Assembly (NCBI GenBank): GCA_963922205.1
Contig: CAWUHX010000130.1
Coordinates: forward strand, 908,618-972,617
Origin: Romanomermis culicivorax
Taxonomy: Eukaryota; Nematoda; Enoplea; Mermithida; Mermithidae
Length of the DNA: 64,000 nt
Direction of reading: 5' to 3'
Positions 26,997 to 38,719 of this stretch are shown here, piece by piece (the stretch's first letter is position 1; every line of letters starts with the position of its first letter). Under the pieces are notes generated by a model that had not been told where the DNA came from, searched no databases, and saw nothing but the letters and a program-made list of their open reading frames with translations. The position numbers and the translations under genes were made by a program.

Positions 26997-28079
26997 TTTG
27001 CGCATTGTGTCGCATAGTACAAAGTGTGAATTTTTCCTAAAGTGCACTTTGAAAAACCTGGCCCTCACCCAGTTTCAACAAAATGGTCGGGTGATTTCAA
27101 ATCAAGTTTTGATATCACCTTTTTCCAGTTTTGTCACTTCTTGCACATGCCTAGTCACATCTTCAACTTTTGTTTTCCATCTGAAATGATAAAAGATGAA
27201 ATAGAAAAACCTTCATTATCTTTTTCTGATAATTTTTTTTTATCTTGCTTTGTTTTGATTCATTTAATCATTCCATTTGTTCTTCATTTAGACTGATTAT
27301 ATAACAATCATGGTTTCATCTTTGAATAGATTCCGATTGTTTACCAAAACCTAGGTTTTTTTTGATATACAATGCACTTGTTTGTTATTTGAGATACATT
27401 CTTCAGAAATTAATACAATATTTTGGTTTCTTATGTCTGGCCTTAATTAGACTTCAAAAATTGCTATGAAAACATCAGCTATTGCAAACTGATTCTAATG
27501 AAAAAATTAATTACCTATGAAAAAATTCTGATAATAAAATGATAAATATAATTTTTTTGTGCACATAGGGCAGATGAGTTGCTTCCATCAATTTTTTATC
27601 TGATCGAATATTTTCATGGCCTGAGCTCAAAGTTTCACTACTCCGGTCTCTGTTCAAATATCAAAGATAAACTAATTGAGTGAAACTAAGCATCGTACAT
27701 AGATACTGTAGAGAATGCCTTACTGTACAGTACCAGACGAAATTAACCCTCAAAAATTCACGTCGCATCCAGGTCATGTCCAGTCATGTCTTTTTCAGGA
27801 GCACAAAGTGTGCTCATTGCATCTGCAACGCCTCCTGAATGCGTTCTAGAGGCATACAGCACAAATGGTCAATTTTGCCTGGTAGTGTAGTTTCAAAAAT
27901 GTTGTCCCAAACTAGACATTAGATGACTCACAAACCCAAAGCTCACAGTTCAAATCCCACTCCGGTCGAAATTTTGTTGAAGTTGTAGGAAGCCTGAGGA
28001 AGGTAGTAGGATTACTGCTGAAATGTCACTTATCCATATTGTTCTGTTACATATGTTGTATTGTTTTCTTATATCATGT
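26997..28079. other. Intergenic DNA with one MITE
   Basis: AT-rich sequence without a recognised gene. It contains a 164-bp TACAGTACC MITE at 27,726-27,889, a relative of the 23,352 copy whose end reads GTCAATTTTGCCTGGTAGTG. The two plus-strand frames near 26,983-27,296 look like chance open frames. Confidence 0.55.
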
Positions 28080-28262
28080 TGACACCTAATGGGTAAACGC
28101 ATTGCCATCGTAACCATCGTCAAACACTGTTCGAAAAATAATGCTCGACTGGGATTCAAACCCGGGTCTCTGTGACTATAGTGCAGCATTCTTCCGATTG
28201 AACTACCAAGCCAGTGTTGCGATAGTTACGAAGGGGTGATGTACGGCCGTGGGACACGTGAC
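28080..28262 (-). mobile_element. Short element with tRNA-like core (T-MITE), copy 1
   Basis: The ends are TGACACCTAATGGGTAAA and GGGACACGTGACA. The minus strand carries A-box-like TAGTTCAATCGG and B-box GGTTTGAATCC, as in a tRNA gene. Other copies: 28,357-28,540, 50,686-50,868 and 58,283-58,466. A poly-C run (28,266-28,278) follows its right end. Confidence 0.75.
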
Positions 28263-28356
28263 ATTCCCCCCCCCCCCCTTGAAAAAAGGACGACCTCGTC
28301 CGTTGAAGATGCAGGTTCTGCGGCTCACCTATGTGGGACCAATCCAAACCTTGCCA

Positions 28357-28540
28357 TGACACGTAATGGGTAAAGGCGTTGTCATCGTAACCATCGCCAA
28401 ACACTGTTCAAAAAATAATGCTCGACCGGGATTCGAACCGGGGTCTCTGTGACTATAGTGCAGCATTCTTCCGATTGAACTACCGAGCCAGTGTTGCGAT
28501 AGTTACGAAGGGGTGATGTACGGCTGTGCGACATGTGACA
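28357..28540 (-). mobile_element. T-MITE, copy 2
   Basis: Starts TGACACGTAATGGGTAAAGG and ends GCGACATGTGACA. The internal B-box GGTTCGAATCC sits in a perfect CCGG stem. It is the same family as the copy 95 bp to the left. Confidence 0.75.
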
Positions 28541-28915
28541 ATGTGTTATATTGTGTGTTATAATAAAGCATTTCCCCATTTTTATGCCATTATACAGGCC
28601 AAAAATCAGACAACAAAAAAGAGTTATTACAATCAGCCCAGGATTTACCAAAATATATACAAGGTTACCCTGCCAATATGTTTTATTTCATTTAAGGCGA
28701 ACTGAAAGGCTTTTTTTGATTCTAATGCTCGTTTTTATATCAACCTGAATTAATTAGAATGATCAAGCTCCATTTCGGGAGCATTCAGGTGATAAAATGC
28801 AACTGCTCATTGAAATTATGATTCAATTTTCCAATTAATCATGGATTCATTATCGCAGTAGTGGAGGAATATTCAGCCACAAAACATTTTATATATTCAT
28901 TCTCAATAAGGAAAA
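28541..28915. other. Upstream region of the chemoreceptor gene
   Basis: AT-rich, no gene. No clear spliced-leader acceptor or TATA box stands out before the ATG at 28,916. Confidence 0.45.
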
Positions 28916-31900
28916 ATGTCCAGCTTAATTGTCGCTCTTGGTATAACTTATATGGTATTGGGCACAATTGGAATGACCATAAATTTCAGCGTTTGCTTGT
29001 TGATGGGTTTGAGTAAAAAATTGAAGAATCCGACTTACACGTATATGGTCAACCATTTGGTGTCCGATATGTTTTGCCTATTTCCGATTAGCATTTATAC
29101 CGGCTTCTGTATGCTCATACAAGAAAAATATATCGAACGATTCATGTCAGTTTTTGTGGATTTAGGTGAGCAATGCTTACAGTGTTGAATCTGTTTTCAA
29201 ACTGTTTTTCATCATACAGAAGGGCATGTTAGGCCTACTGAATAGTGACATCTCAGCGGTACCGTGCTGTGCCGCGTGGTGCCTGTTGTCCTATTCATAC
29301 TAACAGGCTGCGCCTCGCAGTGGCTTGTCATACTTTTCCCTGCAGTACCACATGGCGCCGTGGGGCGCCGCTTTTTTACTTTTGGATTTTGCTCTTCTCA
29401 AAAAATGTGTATTGGTTTAGTTGAAACCTGAGAGAGCACCGCAAAAATTACAAAAACCTATTCATACTTAAGGCAATATCGCGCGGCACCAGCCGGCACT
29501 GCGCGGCACCGGCGGGTACAGCGTGGGGCCGTGCAACGAAGTATGACAGGGCCTTTAGTCTCATGAACCAGGTTCTAGTACAGGCATACACATAATGGGG
29601 CCCCAAGGTCTGAGCGAGGTTGGGCCACTTTTTTGGGGCTGGGAATCAGTAATTCCAAAAATTTTTTTTTGGGGGGGGGGGGAGGGGTCTCAAGGAAAAA
29701 AATTTTGATTTTTTCAAGAATAAAGTCCCAAAAATAGTTCAATTCTTTTTCTGAAAAGACCGAAAAGATGTATTCATGGCACGAAGCACCAAGAAAATTC
29801 ACATTTTTTACAATTTTTTGTTCAAAAATTGACATTTTTCAGTATTTTTCCGACCAAAAGTATGGGGGTCCCTACAGCTACCATTGGATTAAAAAATCCT
29901 GGGGGGGGGGGGGCGATCACCCAATGGCTAGCATATGGTCGACGATTTCTGGGGGGAGTCCCATTGCACTCTCCCCCAATTACATGTATGATTACAGGTC
30001 TAACGCAAAATTGATATTCTGTTATCTGGCACATACAGTCTTTCATCCTCTCAGGGTAGATAAGTTGTTTAGGGAAGTTCCGAATACTGCTTGCCGGAGT
30101 TTACTCAGCCCAGTTGACATCTTGGTGATAATGGGGCAAACAAGGAAGTTGTCTTATTTTATTATGAAGTAGGTAGCTGAACAAGTGCTGCTAGTCAGGC
30201 AGATACCAGCCTGTGGAATGCGGCCTTAACTTATCACTAAAAGGCACCTCAAAAGCACCTCTCATATAAGGTAAGCCTCCCTTTGCAGCTCTGATAAAAT
30301 GAGTAGGGGTACCCCTAAAGATTTAAAAACAATAACTTTTCAGCATTTCCACCTTCCATTCTATTTCAAGATTGTTTTGTTTATAAATTTGACCTGCATG
30401 GCTAAACATCATTTCTGAGAGAAGTAAAAGCAGAAGTAGTGCGCCATGACTTCTTAAAACACATGCTAAAATTTCAAAAGTTCTTTGATTCAATCATCAC
30501 CAAAATGGAGGTTCTCCGAAGATTCCAGGTCTTTTTGTAATTTTTAATTTTGTTATAACTGGAAACCCTAATTTCCTTTAGCCCATTGATTTTTGATCCT
30601 GGTCTATGCTTCAGAGTAGATTGTGGTTCAGCATTGACTATGCTTCAGCATTGCCTATGCTCCAGTATTGTCTATTCATCATGATTTCCTATGCTTCAGC
30701 ATCACTTATGCATCAAGATTACCTATTCTAGAGCATTAGCTATGCTCAAGATTTGGGAGTGCTCTAGGAATGCCCATTCTTCAGCATTGCTCATGCTCCA
30801 GCATTGTCTATGCTTTAGCATCTCTTATACTTCAGGATTGCCTCTTCTCTAGCATTGGCTATGCTTGAGTGTTGCTCACCCTTTAGCATTACCTATGCCC
30901 CAATATTGCCTGTGCTCCAGCTTTGTCTATGCTACAGCATTGCCTGTGCTCCAGCTTTGCCCCTGCTTCAGCATTGACTACGCTTCAGCATTGCCTATGC
31001 TTCAGCAGTGCCCATACTTCAGCATTGCTTATGCTTCAAGGTTACATTTTCTATGCTGTAAGATTGTCCATGCTTTAGGATTGCCTATTCTCCAGCACTG
31101 CCTGGCCTTCAACATTGCATATGCTTCAGTATTGCCTATGCTTTAGCATTGCCTATGCTTCAGCATTGATTATGGTTCAGAATATCCTCTGCTCCAGCAT
31201 CGCATGTGCTTCAAGATTACCTATTCTTCACCATTGCATATGCTTCTGCGTTGTCTATGCTCCAGCACTGCCTACACTTCAGCATTGCTTATGCAACAGA
31301 ATCGCAAATTTTTAAGCATCACTTATGCACCAGCATTGCCTATATTTGAGCATTGCCTATGCATCAGTGTTGTCATTTATTCAGCTATACTCCAGCATTG
31401 TCTATGTTTCAGGATTGCCTCTCATCCAGCATCCGCAATGCATCGGCATAGTGTATGCTTCAAGATCCCCTATTCTCCAGCATTGCCCAAGCTAGAGCAT
31501 AGCTTCAGCTGCAGCATCCTCTAGGCTCCAGCATTTCATATGCTTCAGGATTAGCTGTTCTTCAACATTGCCTATGCTGCAGTGTTACCAATATTTCAGG
31601 ATTACTCCCTAACACCTAACCCTTAACTACTCGACTCTTATCCTTGAGCATCAATGAGTGTGTAAAGCACAGTATTTTCCAAAGTTATACCTGCAGGTCC
31701 TTGTAGCTACAATACCATTAGTCATCTCTGAGAAGGCCTACAAAAGGCTTATTCTTACTCCATTCTTCCAACTCCAACAATTTTTAATGCTCTTGTTGTA
31801 TTTTCAGATGGGTCGGAGACTGATGAGTCACGGGCGGGATTGGGATCCCAGGATTCGTCCTTAACGTACGTCTTTCCCATGCTCACGCTTACCGGATCAA

Positions 31901-33052
31901 CCTAACTAATTGTACTTAAACCCAACACTAATTATCCCACCAATTAAGGAAAAGAGGTTTCCTTAATTGTCTCCTGAGCTTAATAAACGCAAGAACGGAA
32001 GTCCTTTCTTCAATTTTACTTACGCAACAAAAGATCACTTACTTACAAACGTGAAAGGCGAGAAAAAGGCAAATAATTTTCACTCCCACGCACTGGAGAG
32101 AAAACAGAAAATGACGTGTGTGCGGGGAGGCGACGAGTGAATATAAAGTGGCCAGCGGGGCACACATTCAGTAATGAAAAATATACGAATAAAGATACAC
32201 TGAGAGAGAGCCAGCACACACGTACTGATGTGCGCTACAGTAAGATGACTGTTGATGGTCCGCGTTGCTCACTCCACTTACCTGCGGGCCTCATGCGCTG
32301 TTGGACAAAAATGATAAAAATTGGTGGAAACACACTACAACACCCTACTCCCTGATACTGTAATTCTATTACTCACACTTCCCAATTTTCCTACAGGTTG
32401 GTATCCCAGCGGTTTTTTCTTCATGTGCATTGGCGCTACCCGTATCATTGCCATTGGCTTCAAAACTCCATTGGAAAAAATTTTGACCCGGAAAGTAAAA
32501 ATTGTAACCCTAGCCGCCATATGGACACCCTACACGTTGATCACTGGTGGTTACATGTTCAATGATCGGCAACCAGCTGGTCTCAATTTCCAGGTTTATA
32601 CCTGGTGGTATATTACAGAAGTACGATATGGTTATTATATGAATATTTACTACGCTTATCACGGTATAGCGACATCAATAGCCATTGTTGCTATCGACAC
32701 AGTGGCCATTATTTTGATCAGACGAAAATTGCACACAGTTCATCCAAACATCAGATCAATGGCCAATCGAAAACGTGAGATGAAGCTACTTATGCAATGT
32801 TTGATAACTAGCATATTTTATAGTTTCACGGCTTTGGTATACAGTACCATGTACGAATCGGATTGGGGCACATCATTGGAATTGCAATACTATGCTATAT
32901 TCCATTTGATATGGATAGTGAATCACAGTTGTAGTTCGGTGATCTACTTTTTGTACAATCAAGATTTGATACGCACTGTGAAGAAATTTTTGTCGGTGGG
33001 CAATTCGATCCAAAGTATAAAGACTACTGTAGCACAAAAGACTGTGAAGTAA
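28916..33052 (+). CDS. Nematode serpentine chemoreceptor (Srx-like 7TM), 2 exons
   Basis: Exons 28,916-29,165 and 32,397-33,052 join at a GTGAGC donor and a CTACAG acceptor in phase 1, giving 301 aa, a normal length for nematode chemoreceptors. TM1 (about 4-28) is followed by a basic loop, LSKKLKNPTYTY, and TM2. TM3 ends in ATRIIAIGF (97-105), where the Srx/Srsx groups usually have an NR-type motif. Later hydrophobic segments lie around 118-133, 165-190, 213-233 and 245-262, and the last ends NHSCSSVIYFLYNQD. Such proteins sit in sensory cilia and couple to G proteins; the ligand is unknown. The intron (3.2 kb) holds a minisatellite, a SINE-like element and a solo LTR. Assignment to Srx rather than a neighbouring family is tentative. 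No stop or frameshift is seen. Confidence 0.88.
29240..29560. other. GC-rich repeat in chemoreceptor intron
   Basis: A locally GC-rich stretch with imperfect GCGCGGCACCGG words near 29,470-29,530 and related words near 29,255-29,370. It may be a small mobile element, since CATACTT and AAGTATGACAGG are inverted near its ends. It is not coding. Confidence 0.4.
29561..30300 (+). mobile_element. SINE-like element split by an insertion
   Basis: The head phrase GAACCAGGTTCTAGTACAGG (from 29,566) and the body from about 30,030 to 30,290 match the element at 25,066-25,470. About 400 bp of other sequence, with poly-G runs at 29,665-29,680 and 29,898-29,912, lie between them. Confidence 0.55.
30590..31600. 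repeat. 18-bp minisatellite TATGCTTCAGCATTGCC, ~1 kb
   Basis: Some 50 or more degenerate units of about 18 bp, with variants in TTCAGC versus TCCAGC. It gives open frames rich in A, S, Y, C and L, which are artefacts. It lies inside the chemoreceptor intron. Confidence 0.92.
31794..32342 (-). mobile_element. Solo LTR in chemoreceptor intron, near-TSD CTCT/CCCT
   Basis: 549 bp from TGTTGTATTTTCAGATGG to AAACACACTACAACA. The flanks are CTCT (31,790-31,793) and CCCT (32,343-32,346), a 4-bp duplication with one change. It ends 54 bp before the second chemoreceptor exon. Confidence 0.82.
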
Positions 33053-33553
33053 GATGAAGAAGGTTAAGGTAACAATATTTTTGTATAATAATCTTTCACT
33101 GATACACTTGCTGGAGGCTGTTGTTTCTGTCTGTATGTCAACACATTCTACCCTTAGAATTAATTTTTCATCCAGTCCATGGATTCTAAATCAGGTAATG
33201 TTTGGTCACACCCATCCCGACATTTGCAGCTGGTCCAACAGCTCTGTTGACACCAGGCAGGCCGGTCAGGACTGCTAACCATACCATGAGCCCTATTTCC
33301 TCCAAGGGGAGCATGGGGTATGCTTGATTGGAGGATCATGTTCCATCCAGTCCATGACTTCCAAACCCAGCAATTTTTGTTGAGTATTGCTTGCGAACAT
33401 CACACCTAACCTGACATCAGTGGTGTTGGGACAGGTCCAGTGCCACCTGGGTAGCCCTTCAACATGTATTCTCTGACTAGTTCACATAATCCAAGGGCCT
33501 TGCAGTCAGCTATTTTACAGCATAAATCATACATGTTTGTACCTTGTCATTAG
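33053..33553. other. Intergenic DNA with copies of the ~200-bp repeat
   Basis: Two diverged copies of the 18,331-type repeat (about 33,130-33,300 and 33,345-33,475), recognised from TTTTTGTTGAG and GTAGCCCTTCAACATG. No AATAAA lies close behind the chemoreceptor stop. Confidence 0.55.
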
Positions 33554-34384
33554 TTATACAGGCCCGTATAGGAGGGGGGTACACAAAACATAGGCAGGTT
33601 ATAAGTATAGGGTTCAAAGGTGCTGCTCATGATGCATGGGGCAGTACAGGCGCGCATGTGGAAAGTAAAGGCAAGCATGAAATTCTATGTGAATTTGTAT
33701 AGAATTTCGGCCAATACAGGTATATTTGATGCTTCAATGTGCAAAATTTCACATATGTGTAGAAAGTTTGCTTGATGCTTTGACATGTGACATTCCACAT
33801 TGCTGTAGAAAGTAGGGCAAGTCAACCTTACTTGGACATGAAGAACATGATGAGGTCGACAGCTATTTCTACCAAATTTTATATAAAAATCCATTTTATG
33901 GTTTATTTGATAGTTGGTTTGTCTAATTTGCTGCAAGTTTTGAGGCACAGTTTTAAGGACTTCATTGCTAGGTTTTGTGCAATATAAATTTTAAGGTTTT
34001 ACAGTTTTATGGTTTTAGTACAAAAATTTTAAAATTTTAATAAATTCTGAAATTTTCCTACTCAGAGTACAAAACTTTTATGCACATCTGTATTATTTTC
34101 TGTCTTCTTTGTTTATAAACTAGCTGTCGACCTTTTGTATTTTTAACATCCTGAGTAGGATCATCATACTTTCTACCGTGATGTGTAGATTTACACATTA
34201 AAGCATTGAGTGTACTTTCTACACTACCTGCATTGCCCCACATGTTATACCAATTTGGATAGAATTTCACACTCAGCCATATATTCTACACACCCTGTAC
34301 CACCCCTAATGTTATAAATGGCACCTTCAAAGCCACTTATGAGATGCCCATGTTTTTTTGTACCTCCTGTACAGGCCTGTATAA
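33554..34384. mobile_element. Fold-back (FB) element, 831 bp
   Basis: TTATACAGGCC at 33,554 is matched exactly in inverted form, GGCCTGTATAA, at 34,374-34,384. The arms continue as imperfect inverted repeats with GTAGAAAGT words. The centre is AT-rich and non-coding. Confidence 0.8.
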
Positions 34385-34494
34385 CAACCTCCTTGATTTG
34401 AGAAAATTGATGAATCCTAATATCATGCTGAAAATATCTATAAATGGTTAGACATTGCGTAATGTGGTTAAATCAGTGAGCATTACTGCTTGGT

Positions 34495-34991
34495 CACATG
34501 CACATAGGCCGCGTCAGAGGGAGGTTAACACTCCTACCTGAGACCCTGATCACCAGACATGCACAGCAAGAATTTTCTATGGGGGAGGATCCATGGACTT
34601 TTTTTCCCTGAGGGCTAGGGGGTGCGTGAGCAAAAAAACAAGAAAAAGTTCTCCAAGCCTGTTTTTGATGCAAAATGTGCACAAAAATCATGTAAAAAGC
34701 TGTCTTGGAAAAATTTCAGGTTTTGTTTGTTTGGCCAGGGTTTCAGGTATGGGGTTTACCCCCTACCCCCAATGTGCATGTATGCTGAACACCCCCCTGG
34801 CCTGAAAAAAATTGTTAAACACCCCTCCATAAAGTTTTTCAAACACAGTTTTTTCGATATTTTTGATGCATATTTTGTACGAAAAGCATGCTTGGAGAAC
34901 TTTGGTTTTGTTTTTTTTCAAACCCGTCCTCACCACCTTGGATGAAAAGTCTGAAGACCCTCCCCCTGGAAAATTCTTGCCGTGCATGTTT
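34495..34991. mobile_element. Cluster of three ACATGCAC MITE pieces
   Basis: A 60-bp start of a plus copy (34,495-34,555) abuts an inverted copy (34,555-34,785), which abuts a plus copy lacking its start (34,786-34,991). Nested insertion or rearrangement between copies would explain it. Confidence 0.7.
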
Positions 34992-35396
34992 GTTGGTTAC
35001 TCTGGTCTATTCTATTGGGCACATTTAGTTGAGGACTGGGCAGACCTACAGCGTGAAGGGAAAGTTCACCTGAAAAAGTTGACTCCTTTGAAGGCATCTA
35101 TATTTCCCTCTGAGGTAATCCATCAGCATCACTTTTTCCATGTAATTTTTTTGCATCAAAATATGTCATTTGAGCATTTTTCTGTTCACAGTTCCCAATC
35201 ATTACTTATTTGCATGTACATTTAGTTTTTGTTTCTGGTCTTTTTCTTAATAAGAGGTCTACTGGTAATTTATTGCTTGTGCTGTCATTGTATCACATGC
35301 ATAAATTGCATATTTATTGTTACATTTGATTTTTATAGCAAAAACTGTTTAATTTTATTTGAATAAAGTTCTCAACACCATTAAATTGTTACTCAT
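34992..35396. other. Intergenic DNA, no feature recognised
   Basis: AT-rich sequence without a repeat or exon that I can identify. Confidence 0.5.
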
Positions 35397-35720
35397 TATG
35401 ATTCTCCATTCCTTGGCCTTACAATCGCATAAAAATTATATAACGCTTTTATTTTGCCCATAGGCACACAATGAACGAATAATAATACAGTGGTTATGGT
35501 AATGCGACGTTTCGGTAGTCTACCTACTACCTTCCTCAGGCGACAATAAACTCCTTTTTACAAAATTCGCTACTTGAGGGAATTGAACCCTGGTCGTTTG
35601 ATGGAGAGTCTAGAGCGCTACCACAGGGCCATGGGGGCCAAAACAAGTTACTACTGGCCCCCGTGGCCCAGTGGTAGCGCTCTTGTAAGGATTGTAAGGC
35701 CAAGGAATGGAGAATCATAA
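35397..35720. mobile_element. MITE with 30-bp perfect TIRs and tRNA-like arms
   Basis: Positions 35,397-35,426 and 35,691-35,720 are exact inverted complements over 30 bp. Inside, two tRNA-like segments face each other: the minus strand near 35,575-35,640 has A-box TGGCCCTGTGG and B-box GGTTCAATTCC, and a plus-strand start GGCCCCCGTGGCCCAGTGGT lies at 35,658. Relatives are at 47,121-47,473 and 57,165-57,400. Confidence 0.8.
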
Positions 35721-35761
35721 TGTTATTTATGATTCTCCATTCCTTGGCCTTACAATCCTTC
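35688..35761. repeat. 34-bp perfect palindrome with 6-bp loop
   Basis: Arms 35,688-35,721 and 35,728-35,761 are exact inverted complements around the loop TGTTAT. The left arm is the right end of the MITE above; the right arm is a third copy of the same terminus. Confidence 0.95.
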
Positions 35762-36300
35762 AATTACAGCGATGAGCTCGGAGAGCTTATCTCTAACAGA
35801 AATTCTTGACTAGCGGATACATACTGTAGTCTATGTGTCCGATAGAAAATAATAAATCGAAACGGAAATAAAATGTGTGCAAATGAAACAGAAACCAAAC
35901 ATAAAAAGTACACATAAATTGCATGTAAAAATTATTAAAACGAAACGCAAAATTGAAACAAATTACTGTAACACAAAACGTGACGAAAAACATAATGAAA
36001 AATTGTGATGTGAATCACGTGACGTTCGACGGAATTCGTCGGCATGTGACACTTTTATTATACAGTCATTGCAAAGCTACCTGCTAAATGACAAAGTGTG
36101 ATTGATAGTAATGGGGCATATTTTGACCATTAATCATGCTTGATGCAAATGTAATAAAACTTTGAAAATGTAGCCAAATTTTCGACATTATTTTCCTGCA
36201 AAGGGTATACAGTGATAAGATTCAGCATCCAATTCTGAACAAAGTACCATTAAAATAAATGAACAAACAGAAGAAATTTTCACAGTGTTCTCCAGTGGAC
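35762..36300. other. Intergenic DNA, no feature recognised
   Basis: AT-rich sequence next to the mariner relic. No gene is seen. Confidence 0.5.
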
Positions 36301-36393
36301 ATGGCAACAAAGTGCATCCTGATGCAACATTGATCAATAGCGGAATTAATTTTTTAATTGTTTCAACTTTTCATTCAGGTAAACCCAGCAATT

Positions 36394-36840
36394 TTATATG
36401 TTGACTGATGGAGTGTCAATAAGGATGTCTTTTTCATCAGAAAAAATCATTTGATCTGTTGTGGACTTTTTAATCAAATGTAACAAGCGCTTAACCTTAA
36501 TGAGCCACTTGTCTTTGGTTTTCTCGTTCAGTGGAACTCGCTTAAATACATTAAAGTTATTTTCTTTCATAATGTGATTAACATATTGCTGCAAAATTTC
36601 AAGTTTTTGAGCAGTTTTTTGCCGTGACAAGTGGACACCAAATTTATTCCTCGAGCTTATTGCCAATTTGACGGCCGTTCGAGCATTTGTTTTTGTTTGA
36701 GCCCTTCTTGGTCGACCACTGCCGGCAACTCTATCAATTGATCATGTTTTATGGATTTTTTCGACCAAAGTGAAAATTCCAGGGTACATCCAACTTGGTT
36801 CCAAAAGATTGTTGGATATGTGTTTGGCACCATGACCATT
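36394..36840 (-). pseudogene. Tc1/mariner-type transposase remnant
   Basis: Read on the minus strand with frame changes, the sequence contains GSGRPRRAQTKTNARTAVKL, a GRPR hook typical of Tc1/mariner transposases between the helix-turn-helix and catalytic parts. About 90 residues later comes QMIFSDEKDILID, matching the first catalytic aspartate motif (SDE). Helical segments rich in K, L and Q lie between them. The upstream part is in another frame and the downstream catalytic residues are missing, so this is a dead relic. I saw no terminal repeats. Confidence 0.65.
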
Positions 36841-37103
36841 GTTTACTAATTTGAGCATAAAAGAGCAAGATTTTGGTGAAATGTTGGCCTTATTAAATTA
36901 ATTGGCATAAAATTTTGGCCATGACGTCAAAAACTGGTTGCTTTACAATGATTATAATAAAATTCAACTGTGTAAACTGAAGTTATGCAGTACCATTTTT
37001 TGCCTCACCTTGCAGTTTTTTCTAGAAAATTTCAATAACCAGTTCTCTACTGCTTTGAATGTATTAATTTTGCACCTTGTGTTGTTGTAGTTACTGATTT
37101 GTC

Positions 37104-37624
37104 TGTTGTAGTGTGTTTCCACCAATTTGTAGGAGTTTTGTATAGTTTGTCAATTATTTAAAGATGCACACAGGCTCGAAGTGGAGTGAGCTAGGCAGAC
37201 CATCAAAGGGCGTCTTACTGTAGTTCAGTTCTGGTACACGTGTTGTGAATGCTCTCGTATTATTGTTGTTATTATATTTTTCGTATACTACTGCGCGTCC
37301 TTGTGGGTTTTGTCATATTTTCCCGGCATGCGGGACTCTTCCTTTATCCTGGCCAACGCATTGGTTTTGTACGCAAGTGTGCCATTTCAGTAGGTAAAGT
37401 TATCAGGAGGGATTTCTCCTCTTTGGTTTTAACTCATCCGGAATTCAAATTAGGAAAGGGAAGATTTTCTGATTTGGGTTAAATTATTGTGAGGTTTCAG
37501 TATTTCAAGAACTTAGTTTATCCCGTAAGCCTGAGTGTTGGAAACACGTGCATTAAAAACAATCCCTGGACCCAACTCCTGCCTACCACAATTCAAAAAC
37601 CCAGACCCATCTACAAGTACAACA
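37104..37624 (+). mobile_element. Solo LTR, near-TSD TGTC/TGAC
   Basis: 521 bp, TGTTGTAGTGTGTTTCCACC to CTACAAGTACAACA. The flanks are TGTC (37,100-37,103) and TGAC (37,625-37,628), a diverged 4-bp duplication. It is in the same orientation as the copy at 45,874. Confidence 0.8.
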
Positions 37625-38084
37625 TGACTATCTAAATGAATAAGTGTAAATTTTATATATGATTCTCAATAGGAAATGTTCAATGGTACTTTGTTTTTTG
37701 TTATTGACCCGCATTAAGGGCAGTAGTATAGTGACCCCCCCCCCGAGGGTATATTCGCTGTCAAGCACACACAAAACATAGGCAATGTGAGTTAGCTTTC
37801 ACAACCAATCGTGGATTTCTAGGTTTAAGATCCGTAACAATGGCTGATTGCAGCAGACAGTTGCCAGTAGTCCTCGATTGTTGGCCTTAATCAGGGAAAG
37901 TCTACAAAAAAGATTCCAGAATTTTTTAACTTCTGAATCATTGGAATAGATAACAGTCTGTGAGAAAATTCCCATTGTATCAGCAACTGATTTCAGCATC
38001 AATTGGTGACTGTCGGTGACAAAAATCCTAGGATTTGTTTGTTTGTATAATTTTTGGAATATTTAGTGTATTGGTGCATCCCGC
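37625..38084. other. Intergenic DNA
   Basis: Contains a decayed FB-like start (37,720-37,790, CACACAAAACATAGGC) and no gene. Confidence 0.5.
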
Positions 38085-38265
38085 TGTTCATTATGCAGCA
38101 TGCCCCACACTAACAATCACCACTACAACCACAAATTCCAAACCATCCACATGGCTAGGTTAGAGCAGTTGGTAGTGTCTGCCTTGTATGCAGAAGGTCG
38201 AGGGTTCGAGCCCCTCACGGAGCATTATTTTTCTGACCCACCAGCCACGTAGATTTGGGTATAGG
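38085..38265 (+). mobile_element. SINE-like element with tRNA-Thr-like head
   Basis: The tRNA-like part (38,153-38,223) has a TCTGC/GCAGA anticodon stem around CTTGTAT (anticodon TGT, threonine) and a perfect GAGGG/CCCTC T-stem. The acceptor stem is broken, so it is probably not a working tRNA. The shared 5' flank (CACCACTACAACCACAA) and 3' flank (GAGCATTATTTTTCTGA) recur at 56,648-57,090 and, inverted, at 51,280-51,480. Confidence 0.75.
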
Positions 38266-38689
38266 ACATATTGACTTTTTTCAAAACCTTGTCACGTAGA
38301 TTGATAATTAGAGAGCTGAAAGCCGCCCAAAAGTGTTTCATTATTTAAAAAACTTGAAATTTTCATTCCAGACCTGGTTGCCTCTTTCAAATCATGGTAA
38401 GTTTAATTCTCAATAAAAATTGTGTCACCATTCTATTCTATGGAAAATACTGGTAACCCAAATACTGTAGACTACAGTTCTATATTCCATAATGAAGATT
38501 GTATCTCAATAAAATATTACTGCACGTTATGGTGAAACTGGGTTGTTTTTTTACTGCAGAAAATATTCATCATTGACTAACCTAATTCTGAAACTTTTCG
38601 TCTCATTCTACTTTTTGTACTTTGGCAATTTTCGATCAATATTTCACAGTGTCTGTGTTGTTAGTTACGAAAAATTATTTGAGTTGCAT

Positions 38690-38698
38690 ATCTCTCAG
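38690..38698 (+). promoter_or_regulatory. Possible spliced-leader acceptor
   Basis: ATCTCTCAG ends at 38,698, 9 bp before one in-frame ATG (38,708) and 21 bp before the next (38,720). No upstream exon is visible. Confidence 0.35.
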
Positions 38699-38719
38699 CC
38701 AAAAAGGATGCTTCATTTA

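Noticed and set aside
30865-31524. Cysteine-containing open frames resembling a repeat protein
   Set aside because: They are the 18-bp minisatellite read in several frames; no start context or splice signal, and they lie in the chemoreceptor intron.
38543-38707. Longer upstream start for the 109-aa secreted protein (ATG at 38,543)
   Set aside because: It would bury the signal peptide after ~59 residues; the ATCTCTCAG acceptor just before the downstream ATGs and the clear signal peptide favour the later start.
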